Positions 53,889 to 64,000 of a stretch of 64,000 bases of DNA are shown here, piece by piece (position 1 is the first letter of the stretch; each line of letters opens with the position of its first letter). This stretch comes from Dryas octopetala (lineage: Eukaryota; Streptophyta; Magnoliopsida; Rosales; Rosaceae). The stretch lies in assembly GCA_963921425.1 (NCBI GenBank), contig OY992834.1, positions 19,791,923-19,855,922 on the forward strand, given 5' to 3'. A program made the translations under genes and the position numbers. The notes below the pieces were generated by a model. The model was not told the DNA's origin. It worked only from the letters and a program-made list of their open reading frames with translations, and ran no database searches.

Positions 53889-56479
53889 TAAATAGATAAT
53901 TCCTAGTTTACTTCTCACCATTACCAAACACATGTAAAATGTATGGACCAAACAGCCCTTAGTATTTCACATAGAAAAAATTAGAATGTCATTTTTTTTA
54001 GTCTGTAATTTTAAACCCCCTAATCACTCTAAAAGTTTTCCTAAATCTCCACCCCTCTAGAAACTCTCTCAAAACCCCCTAAAACTTATAATAACTTTTT
54101 TACCCTTTTGACTCATGTATTGACATGTGCGCTGACACACGTGTATAGACTGATGCTTGCACTGACGTACGAACTGACGCGCTGACAGCTTGCGGGCCCA
54201 ACAAAAAAAAAATAACAGTTACACCTTCACTAAAAAAACAGTTACAACTTCACTAAAAATAACAGTTACACCTTGACTAAAAAAACAATTACACCTTGAC
54301 TAAAAAAATTACATTATTACTTGACCAATAAAATAATAACTACACCATTACAATGCAAAAAAAAAAAATTGTAACTAAAACCAAAACAGAACCGACACTA
54401 AGATTAAATTACATCGTTTCAATGAAAAAAAAAAAAAAGCAAATATAACTAAAACCAAAACAAAACATTCATTGAAACAAAAAGCCTCAAACTGAAATTC
54501 AGTAAATTCATTGAAAATAAATTCAGTTCACTGAAACTGAATTTAGTTTCACTGAATTCACTGAAACTCAAACCTTAGGCTATGTCGTCATCGCCAATAT
54601 CTCTGATCTCAAACTCAAACCCTAGACAATGTCGTCACTGTCCAGATCTCGAATCCCTGACCACCTCACACGCGCCTAGTACACAACAGCCGTCACTGCC
54701 TCTGGTGGTTGCCTAGATCTGTTTCCACCTGCAAATTTGATTCATCATATTTCAAGACCACAATTTCATTCAAAATTCATAACTCACAGTACTGCCACGT
54801 GTTTCATGAACTGAAACTGTTTCACGAACTAAAACTATTTAATCTCAATACAATTCCTAAGCTTAATTCATCTAAATTAAAGCATATAATCAGAGATCAA
54901 CAAAAAGGCAAATGAATTTAAAACTCATAGTACTGCCACGTGTTTCATGAACTGAAACTATTCTTGAAATGCTGAAAGAAACAACAATCCATTAACCCAT
55001 ATGCCAAATTTCTCCCACAACACCACCTATGAAAATATTAAGCAAAATGCATTACCAAGTGTGACAATTCCATTTCCGCACAAATGTAAATCCACATAAT
55101 TCCAAAGCTAAGAGACAAAAATTGTTAAGAAGGCAAATAAGTAAGCCAATTGAAACAAAGTCCCTCCAGGCTAATCAAGCAGATAACAACCAAGGTAATT
55201 TTAGACAAAAGAAAAACACTCACACACTTGCATCCTCACAGCCAAGAAGCTTCACTAGAGTGCCCGATCTTGGCGAAACCACATAGCCCTTGAACAACTC
55301 TTCCAGACTCATTTACCAGTCGGGCCACCACGACCCATTTCGGCGACAGACCCAAACCAACCCACCCAAAACCTCAGTTTCAAGGAAAAATGCACCAGCA
55401 GACTTGGGATGACAAGAGGAAGCCATCCATAGCAGTCCGGTACCTTGTCGGCGAGGGAGGTCGGGTTTGCCTAGACCCGATCCGGCATCGACATTTGATT
55501 TCGCGGAGAGTGGAGGGCAGGGAGAGGAAGAAGGAGGAGAGGTGAGCGTGTTGGGACTGTTCTCGCCGGCAACTGTTGTCGGACGGCGAAGCACACGCTG
55601 GTGACAGTGACGGGAAGAGAGAGAGAGTGTGATTAATGCTGAAGGTGAATATGGATAGGTTTGTGTGTCCCAAGACATGCACAAGAATAATATAGAGATT
55701 TGATATCCAAATACCTTGAATTTTGAATTGAATAGGGGGCAGAAGCATTAAATAAAATGAATTTAGGGGGCTGACAAATACTTTTATATAGGCTATGTAT
55801 TAATCGTACCCCAAATAGGGGTTAATAATAGTTTACTACTTTTTTTTTTGCCACGAAATTACCATGCCTTTTAAAGTCCTTGAGCTGCTGCTACAAAATT
55901 AAATCATATCATTTGTTTTTTTTTTTTTTTTGCCATAAATCATATCATTTGTTAAACACTTTATGAAGGCATCTCTTTGACTTTTAATGGAATTGGTTTC
56001 TCATTTTTTATTTCTCAGATAAAAGGACGAGTCATTTCCTGTTTTGGCACGCTCACGATCAATTGCTTGTTTGAAAGTGTGATCACTTTATAGTACAATT
56101 CGGACAGACAAAATTAAGAAGGCTTCTGACCACTTTTCTCCCTATGCCATGATAGGCTTCCTCTATGTGAAAAAATATATTTGAAATAATTTTCCTTTTT
56201 TTATACAGAAAAAAGAAAATGAATTCACAAATCTAATGGCATTATGAACCCTTGCTAGAAGTACCAAAACCCAAACCCTCGATCACCACCTCCTCATCTC
56301 TCAGAGACTCAGACCACCTCTCTCTCCCCTCAAAAAACATACCCTTTAAACCAAAATCACCATCGATCCCAATCTCCAACTTCTCTTTGTTAAGTGTCAT
56401 CTCACCTTTCCCTATCCGACTCAGACACACAACGTCTTGGTCCTCGACTAAAAGGTGATGTTTCAATCCCGATCAATCT

Positions 56480-56510
<31 letters not shown>

Positions 56511-56992
56511 CTTTTTCCCTTTCAGGCTTTTAATCAAGCAGAAGTATTAATTCTCCTTCATTTGTTTCAGTAATGCTCAAAATTTATTTTGAGATGGGAT
56601 TTGCAAGCAAGGAACAACCTCCAACTTCAATTCAAAGTAGGGATTCAATGAAGCAAGTTGGGTTGGGAGGGATCGGAAAAAATAAGGTAATGGCAGTTCA
56701 GTGTTACAGGTTTATTTTATGGGTTTTGTTTATTCATTGTGAAAATTTTTATGGTTTGATGTTTTGACTTTGTTTAACAATAAAAAAAAAAAAGTAAAAT
56801 ATTCTCATTTGTAAACCCCAGTAAGCGATTGAGTGAGCTCTGGGTAGGTGGTTGTCTGTCTGATTCTATTTGAGTGAGCTTGTTTAATTTATTAAAATAT
56901 TTGCTTCTGTTGTTTTTTTGTCCATGCTCTCCAAGTATATTATGTTACTTTGCTTTCTGAGTCTTCTTGCTCCCAGATGAAAGAGTATGTAG
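53889..56992. other. Intergenic; short repeats and exon-like scraps, no recognised gene
   Basis: 54213-54330 is a ~28-bp tandem repeat (ACAGTTACACCTTCACTAAA). 55313-55750 on the minus strand is a GC-richer stretch with an open frame of no recognisable family. 56573-56692 has exon-like borders (TTTCAG before, AAG/GTAATG after) and could encode MGFASKEQPPTSIQSRDSMK, but I cannot place it. 56483-56510 is a long poly-T. Confidence 0.4.
54213..54330. repeat. ~28-bp tandem repeat, 4-5 units
   Basis: Unit ACAGTTACACCTTCACTAAA plus about 8 A-rich bases, with drift between units. Confidence 0.75.
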
Positions 56993-57534
56993 AGGGGGGG
57001 CATGCACACCACCCTTTTGTGCTGAGTTGACAACCCTTGCTTAGTTCACCATCTACACTTAAAATTTTTTTAATTTCTACTGAGTTAACCACCCTAAAAT
57101 GACAGAAATACCTTTAATTTCACAAAATACATCATTTTTACTATCTAAACCCACCTACCCCACCCAAACAAACACACCATTAGTATACCCCACTCCTGGT
57201 CTACCCGCAGACCCCACCCCCTGGCCTACCCGCAGACCCGACCCCCGCCTACACACCACCAGTCGCCGGTCCTCCCCGCCGTCGCCGGTCCTTCCCTCCA
57301 CCGCTGATTCCTCCTCTGCAATTTCAGGTGGTTGCTTTCTCTCTCTTACTCTCCCTTACTCACTCTCGGTGTCACTCTTTGTCAACACTGAAATTTTCGG
57401 GTTTAGGGTTGTGTAATGCATTAATATATATATTTGGTCTTCCAATTACACAGATATTTGATATTTTAGAGAAATTAGAATGAGATTTTGAAAGTGGGTG
57501 TCTGCAAATTAGGATCTGATTTCAAATTTCATTC

Positions 57535-58345
57535 GGTACTGGTGTGCCGAAATTTCTTAACTTGTTCGGAAGTATACTGTCGAATTACTTCAAAATATTC
57601 GACAGTATACTTCTGAATAGAATTTGGTGGAAATGTGTTTACAAATTCATTCGGTAGTTGAGTTCCGAATTATTTACATTCATTCGGTAGATATCCTCCG
57701 AAATATCAAATGTCATTCGGTGGGTCTCTGTCGAATGAATATATTGATTTAACTGTTGTTGGTTCCATTCGACGGGCATCTGTCGAAACTTTGATATATG
57801 TTCGGTGGGTGTCTGTCGAATGGATCTTAATATTTTGGTGGACATCTACCGAATGGATCTAAAATTTTCGGTAGACACTGCCGAATGACATGAATATAAA
57901 ATATTTTTACATACACTTTTCTCTTATTCTATATTTCATGATAACTTATATTCTCTGTATTCTAAACATGATTTCAATTTTTGAATATAGGTATGGATAA
58001 GAGAAGGGCATCTAGAGGTAAATCTTCTCGAGGCGAAACTTGTAGAGGTAGATCTTCTAGATGTGGTGCTGCAAATGAAGATCGAACACGTCCTTCAGCT
58101 TCTGAATTTGGTAGTTAAGTTCTGAATTATTTACATTCATTCGGTAGATATCCTCCGAAATATCAAATGTCATTCGGTGGGTCTCTGTCGAATGAATATA
58201 TTGATTTAACTGTTGTTGGTTCCATTCGACGGGCATCTGTCGAAACTTTGTTAAATGTTCGGTGGGTGTCTGTCGAATGGATCTTAATATTTCGGTGGAC
58301 ATCTACCGAATGGATCTGAAATTTTCGGTAGACATCTGCCGAATG
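57535..58345. repeat. Array of ~22-nt imperfect palindromes (ATTCGG...CCGAAT type)
   Basis: At least ten palindromes in 57535-57885 and about seven more in 58110-58345. Examples are TTCGGTGGGTGTCTGTCGAA, TTCGGTAGATATCCTCCGAA and TTCGGTAGACATCTGCCGAA. Arms are conserved, middles vary. One longer hairpin is at 57566-57621. The second set arises from a ~458-bp tandem duplication (57650-58107 / 58108-58565) that also copies the first codons of the PMD gene. Confidence 0.85.
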
Positions 58346-58450
58346 ACATGAATATAAAATATTTTTACATACACTTTTCTCTTATTCTATATTTCATGAT
58401 AACTTATATTCTCTGTATTCTAAACATGATTTCAATTTTTGAATATAGGT

Positions 58451-60500
58451 ATGGATAAGAGAGGGGCATCTAGAGGTAAATCTTCTCGAGGCGAAACTTG
58501 TAGAGGTAGATCTTCTAGAGGTGGTGCTGCAAATGAAGATCGAACACGTCCTTCAGCTTCAAAGAGGCGTAGGAAAACGGGCAAAACTATTTACCAAGAG
58601 AGGGGGGATGATGTCCAGCCGAAAGAGACTGTAATAGAAGATGACAACAATGATCCAGATGGGCCTTTCCCTGGAGGTCCCACTGATATGTCATTGCTTA
58701 GGAGCTTCAACAGTCACATTGCTGCCTCCATTTGGAAAAATGAGGTATTAGAGATTATACATAATGACTTATATAATTTAAAATTTTATAACTATATAGT
58801 TTGCAATATTGTAATTGACTTGTGGCTTGTTTTTGAAAATAGGAACGTGAGCCCCTAAGATGCATGTCCAAAACAACAAAGCTGCGCACATGGGACTTGT
58901 GGAGTAGAAATGATAATAACAATGTGAAGGGGTATGTGATTAGATCTGGGCTCGGACCACTGGTGTCATGCTCGTACTGTACTGTTGATAAGGTAGTGGT
59001 CTCAGCCTTTGTTGAGAGGTGGCAGTCTGAGACTAATACTTTCCATATGCCATTCGGTAAGATGACCATCACACTAGATGTGTCAAACATTTTGGGAATT
59101 CTGGTTGTGGGTTTATCACTTTCTACACCCCCTCATGATCATATTGCATCAAATTTGTTATTGAGAACATACTTAGGGGTGAGTGAGGCAGATGTCACAT
59201 CGGAGTTGGATGACTATTCTGGTGAGTATGTGCGTCTCGAGTGGTTACGGTCGAGTTTTGGCCATGTGTATGATATAGATGATGATGAGCTAGTGACGTG
59301 TGCTGCTAGAGCCTATTTATTGTTCTTATTGGGATGTACCCTTTTTGCCGATAAGATTGGCACAAGGGTACAAGTCCAGTATCTAAGATTACTTACTAAT
59401 CTCGACACCACTAGGCATTATGCATGGGGTGCAGGGGCCTTATCTTTCCTATATCGGCAGTTAGGTGTTGCTTTTGGGTCTAAGGTTAAGCAAATGTGTG
59501 TATATATGACCTTGTTTGAGGCATGGGTGTATGAGCATATGCACCATATTGTTAGTCTGGGCTATGATATTAATTACTTAGAGAGTAGCCCCCGTGCGCT
59601 CCGATGGACTCTGAGGAGGGATACCGGGAGAACTTGTGAAGATGTGCAGAAACTGAGACAACGACTTGACGTTTTGAAGGCGGATGAGGTATATATTTAT
59701 AGTGATAATGAAAAATTAGACTTAATTTTGCATTCGTTGCTCTTGGATGAATTATTTGATACTAACTTTTTTTGTTTTTTTTCTTTCTTCAGGTTATATG
59801 GGAACCCTAAAAATCCAGTAGACAACAACATCAATTACTAGATGTGGCATTCTACACAGGATTGATCAAGTGTTTCGACATTGTGGAGCCGTATTATCCC
59901 GAGAGAGTCTTGAGGCAATTTGGACGGGTACAAACGATCCCCCCTGCACCACGTGCTCCTCAGCGTGGTGGACGAGGTGCTTATGCACAATCGTACAATC
60001 CTTTTACGAGTACTTTGATAGTATGTAGGAGAGGTGGCTGGACCACTTATTGTCTGAAGATAGTCGTAGTGTAGCAGTGAAGGCTCCATCCGACACCGTT
60101 GACGGCTACCTCCAGTTGTTCCATTATGTATCTCATCCGTACATCCAAAATCTGGCACTTAGGACTGCATTTGACCTCCACAGGACCGTGGCACCAAGAT
60201 TTGGCAAGGTATGGATCAAAAGGCTTAAATTTGAAATTGCTGGCGAAAATTGTTTATTTAGGCTCAAATTGGCTTATATTTTGGCATGGTATATAAATTG
60301 TTGCTTATATATGATTTTGTTACTTATAGGACTGTGTTGACCGTATGTTGCATATCACTCGCCCTATTGTGGCATTGGGCGAGGATGGGGCAACAAGGCG
60401 TCCCTCTCACCTTTACAGGGCGATTGACAGTCTACAACATATCTTGGAGGGCACACACTTGAGCAACACAATGACATACCAGCGCCGCACTCGGCAGTGA
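58451..60500 (+). pseudogene. Plant mobile domain (PMD, MAIN-like / PP7 long-form-like) gene, damaged
   Basis: Inferred exons are 58451-58744, 58843-59698, 59793-60208 and 60330-60500, each with GT/AG borders. Exon 1 encodes a Gly/Arg/Ser-rich basic N-terminus (MDKRGASRGKSSRGE). Exon 2 carries the PMD core: VVSAFVERWQSETNTFHMPF, then GKMTITLDVSNILG (about residues 150-190) and the YLLFLLGCTLFADKIG segment. Exon 4 ends in LYRAIDSLQHILEG. PMD proteins (MAIN/MAIL) act in nuclear gene silencing, and many PMD genes are carried by transposons. Exon 3 has a TAA right after VIWEP and a frame change with a further stop after QSYNPF, so the C-terminal part cannot be made. A partial extra copy of exon 1 lies at 57992-58100. 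Confidence 0.8.
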
Positions 60501-60960
60501 TCACTCGCTTTCATGTTCAAAAGTTTTTTTGATATGGCTATCATTTTATGGACATGAATTATAATTGGTTGGCAGACATGGATTATGGACAAGTTGATTT
60601 TAGGTAAATGTAAGAAAATAGTGGCATGATAATTCGTAGGTAGCATGTATTATAATGAACACAAGGGCCAAAAATTAATGACTAATTATGAGGGTTATTT
60701 GTAATTAGGACCCTATGTTTTTTTATTTTGGCTAAGATTGGAGCATCTTAATTTAGTAACTTTGAAATTGTATAAAAACAATCAGAACAAATATTGGAGC
60801 ACCACATATTATGATTGAAAGGGACAAAAACTTCATAACCACATATTATGATAATATTATGCATGAGTCAAGATCTAATAAAGGTTAGTATCATCCCACA
60901 TACATGGTACGTACGCCATAAATGTTAAAAACAAATCACTAGGTTTAATTAAGTTGAAAT

Positions 60961-63900
60961 TCAATCATTATCAAGAGACACAATTTCCAGCGTAGGCACG
61001 TCACCATTAATTCGCTTGAACTCCTCAAGGCGATTTTGATATCCAATGTACCAACCACGTGCGGCATACGCGTCGGCATGTTTATGCCAATCATCTAAAA
61101 TAGGTGGCATAGGATGGCCAGGGGACAAGTGTACCTATGCATATTAATTAAGTGAATAACTTAATAATGACAATTTTTCTACTATAAATTTACAATTACA
61201 CAATCTATAGCCGTACCTGTACAAAATGATCACGGTTGACAAAACCAATACAAATCTCACGGAGCTCAACGTCCTGATGTGCTTCTGAGTGTGCATATAG
61301 TGGGAGACACGTAAGGCATAACGATCTACATAAATGGATTACGGTTACACTATAACATGTGGCGATAATATATCCCATCTCGGGCATGGTCATCCAATGA
61401 TCTCTGGGTGCAGGGGTGTCATCAAAATAATCAAGTACCCTCTGAAACTCCATAACTCGCTCGCGCACATGGAAAACTGACTCAAACAAAACCGGTGTAT
61501 GTAGCAGTGTCCTAGATAAGTCTATGCGTACCTTTCGCCAAGCATCCACTCCAAAGCCCATAGCTGCAGCTACAACTCTATATCCACAATTACCATCTGG
61601 TAAGACGTTGGTTACACCAGAAATGTACGGTCTCATGATGGGTTGAAACTAGTCTATATACCGATGTGGCTGAGCAAATGGAATGAGCGAACTCGTCTTC
61701 ACTTTGTTGGCCCGTTTTTTTAGTTTCTTCTTTGGCGAGCTATAGCCAACGTTGCCAATGGACGGTGAGGGTGAATGACTGTCACAACCGGAAAGTACGT
61801 ACTCAAATGCGGATGGCAAATGCCTAGTAGAGGTTTCAGCTTTACTTGGGCAGCCCCTAGTCTTGGTCTTCACTTGTGGTTCTCTTAAGAGTAGTGGAAC
61901 TTGGATTCATGATCTCTTCTAACTTCAAACTTATGTGCTTCTGGGTGTCTGTATCTTGCTCTTCCATCCATTTTATTAGTTTATCTACTGTGGCATTAAC
62001 TGGAGGATCTGAGAGTTTTGTGACCTTCGGTTCCCTATTGTAATCCAACTTTCTCCAATAAGGATGAAGGGAGTCAAGTGGAATAGGCCGGTTACGTCGT
62101 CTATACGACAAAATCTCATGTTCACATGGCAACTCGTGTGTCCGACGAATGGTGCAATCACATGGTAAGGCACCTCCAATCCATTTAGCCCTGTACAATA
62201 TGAAAGAAATGAATAAATTATTGGTACGAATTAAATAAGTGTTTAATGCGTAGAATGAAGGTTAGTTAGTGAAGGTACCTCCTTATCTCACAACCAATTA
62301 TATTCAATGCTGTATCTGATACATAGCCTAACAATTCCTTCATCTCTTCATGTTTCCTGACACTATGCTGGATAAAACAACGGCTTTTCTCAAATGATGC
62401 CTTAATGTGTGTATGCTGCAACCCTATCAATGTATGAATATGCTGCCATGATAACTCAAAACTAAGCTGACTAGTGCCAAGTTCCTTCTTTAGCCTTGAA
62501 TGTGCACTTTCAGCCCTATTCGTAACAAGAAGTTAGTATGTGTGTCTAAGCATATAACAAGTTAATGATAACAAAAATAGACTACATGTTCGAAGTGGTG
62601 TTACCAAGGTGCCGACAAGCATCTGTCCATGCAGCCACAAACCTCTCCTTATAAGGTATCAACCAACTATCCTTAATGTACTCAATAGCTCCCGCATATG
62701 AACAAAAGTTGGTTTCCATGTCACGCAAACGACTCACATACTCATCCTCGCTCTCCGATCCAACCAAACAATTCCAGGCACCATTAAACTTCTCCCAATG
62801 GTCAACCGTACCAAACAACTTCCTGCAATTTTTCAACACATTTTTGCTAATGTGCCATCTACACAATAAATGTCTGGCACTAGGAAACACTTTAGGGATT
62901 GCAGACATGAGTGCTAGTTCCCGATTTGTGACAATCACGTTAGGAAGACAGTCATCATTCAATAAAGACCGTACTCTACCCAAAGCCCATGTATAATTAT
63001 CCTCATTCTCAGAACATATATAAGCGAATGCAACAGAGAATGTCATGCTAATGGAAGTCACACCCACAATCTCAAAAAGTGGCCAACGGTACCTATTAGT
63101 CTTATAAGTGCAATCCATTATCAGTACATGCGGAAATGCACGTAATATATCAACACTCTCAAGATGAGTCCACAACAGGTCAGTCACAACATTACCAGAA
63201 CTTCTATGCCACTCAACATAATTATGTTCTCTCAGCTTAGTTAGCAATACTTGCATCTCTGATCTACGGGCCCTCTCGATGACCCTATGTTTTTGCCTGG
63301 CATTGTATACTGTTTTGATTATTGATGTATTCTATGGATTCTTATTTTTTATGGTCTTCAATATATCTTTCGGTTTCACCAAAGTCTTGGACAAAACCAC
63401 TAACAATGAATTCTCTTCTTCAGTTAATCTGCCTGCGAATGAATGCCCTTCAATATACTCTGAAACTACATGGTTATGCACTCCACATGCAACCTCCAAC
63501 TTCCATTGATCACCACATCCAGTGTTCACCGCCTTCAACGAGAATGGACATCCACATTTCTTCGAACGGGTGTCCTTAGAGTCATCAGAAATCGGTTGCT
63601 TACGGCTAGCAGCATCGGATGTTTGGTCGCCTGAATCTGACTTTGTTGACTTTCTTGATCTATTTGGCTCATATTGACCATTTCTCTCATAAGCAAATTT
63701 GATCCAAGCTCTCTTACCACGAACTCCGCCTGCATCAGACCTTCTAATGACAATTACCATGTTGTTCCTTTTTTCTTGTACACAAATCCAACTAACCATT
63801 GAATCCTTACTTTGAAACACCTACACATGACAATTATATATATTATTTACAGTTCAAATTTAGGTATGCATAAATCATAATTCCCGGCCATACAAACAAT

Positions 63901-63990
63901 GTTTACCTCCGCTGTTGTGAATTCATTGGTGTAGTCAAAATTGCATCTTCCTTCAACTATACTGAGTTCGGTGGAAGCACCCACTTGCAT
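60961..63990 (-). pseudogene. MULE transposase with SWIM finger and OTU protease domain, damaged
   Basis: Inferred exons (minus strand): 63990-63907 (start MQVGASTELSIVEG), 63820-62586, 62515-62279, 62190-61217 and 61134-60961, all with GT/AG borders. The N-terminal part resembles FAR1-type DNA-binding regions (KCGCPFSLKAV, CGVHNHVVSEYIEGH). The MULE domain follows: LIMDCTYKTNRYRWPLFEIVG, and VIVTNRELALMSAIPKVFP where the usual second catalytic Asp (VTDREL) is Asn. A SWIM finger reads CDCTIRRTHELPCEH. The C-terminus is OTU-like, with catalytic PDGNCGYR and NRDHFVQV. Damage seen: in-frame TAG at 63334-63332, a one-base frame change near 61895, and in-frame TAG at 61651-61649. Convergent with the PMD gene. 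Confidence 0.8.
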
Positions 63991-64000
63991 CTTCCTTCAA

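Larger units (their letters stand above)
56993..64000. mobile_element. Large Mutator-like element carrying a PMD gene and a transposase-OTU gene (right end outside window)
   Basis: Two convergent genes typical of mobile DNA (PMD at 58451-60500 plus strand, MULE transposase at 60961-63990 minus strand) with 460 bp between their stops. The left boundary is a guess: a G-run followed by GCATGCACACCACCC at about 56993 looks like a MULE terminal repeat, but its partner lies beyond 64000. Both genes carry disabling changes, so this copy is not autonomous now. Confidence 0.65.

Noticed and set aside
55313-55748. Minus-strand frames suggesting a gene 5' end
   Set aside because: GC-richer and open, but no recognisable domain and no convincing downstream exon; left as uncharacterised.

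Overview
This window is nuclear DNA of a flowering plant, almost certainly a eudicot and probably a woody one. It has AT-rich intergenic DNA, plant-type intron borders, class I small heat-shock proteins, coiled-coil NB-LRR (CNL) resistance genes and nested plant transposons. I cannot name the genus from sequence alone.

Layout. Positions 1-2.2 kb hold the 5' part of an L1-type LINE on the minus strand (ORF1 complete, ORF2 endonuclease running off the left edge). Positions 2.4-3.6 kb hold two inverted-repeat elements. Positions 4-40 kb are a tandem, rearranged array built from one composite unit: a plus-strand HSP17/18 class I gene, then a minus-strand CNL gene, so the pair converges inside a unit and each CNL 5' end faces the next HSP promoter. 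Three HSP genes are intact (8276, 25276, 33049). The CNL series consists of a decayed relic (5376-7433), a tail fragment (10886), an in-frame deleted mini-gene (13100-13738), a full-length gene with one nonsense codon (18422-22210), a truncated tail (27878) and one intact 1258-residue gene (35528-39304). Mobile elements explain most differences between units. A LINE tail abuts the promoter of HSP copy 2. A 2.6-kb terminal-inverted-repeat element, itself carrying a 1.7-kb element, sits upstream of HSP copy 3.

Positions 40.5-48.1 kb are two further members of the 1.7-kb element family lying 24 bp apart. The second contains a young non-coding Ty3/gypsy-like LTR element (42470-47957) with 2.47-kb LTRs and a 0.54-kb interior, which also carries a copy of the 5' part of initiator tRNA-Met. 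Positions 48.1-57 kb are intergenic DNA with MITEs, simple repeats and a 1.4-kb fold-back structure.

Positions ~57-64 kb are a large Mutator-like (MULE) element whose right end lies outside the window. It carries a plus-strand plant-mobile-domain (PMD/MAIN-like) gene and, tail to tail on the minus strand, a multi-exon transposase with a FAR1-like N-terminus, MULE domain, SWIM finger and C-terminal OTU protease domain. Both genes are damaged. The PMD leader contains a striking array of about 22-nt imperfect palindromes.

The strongest leads are the co-duplicated HSP/CNL unit with its recurrent breakpoint at the heat-shock element, the PMD + transposase-OTU element with its palindrome array, and the tRNA fragment inside the LTR element. 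All coordinates and homologies were read by eye; no database search was run.
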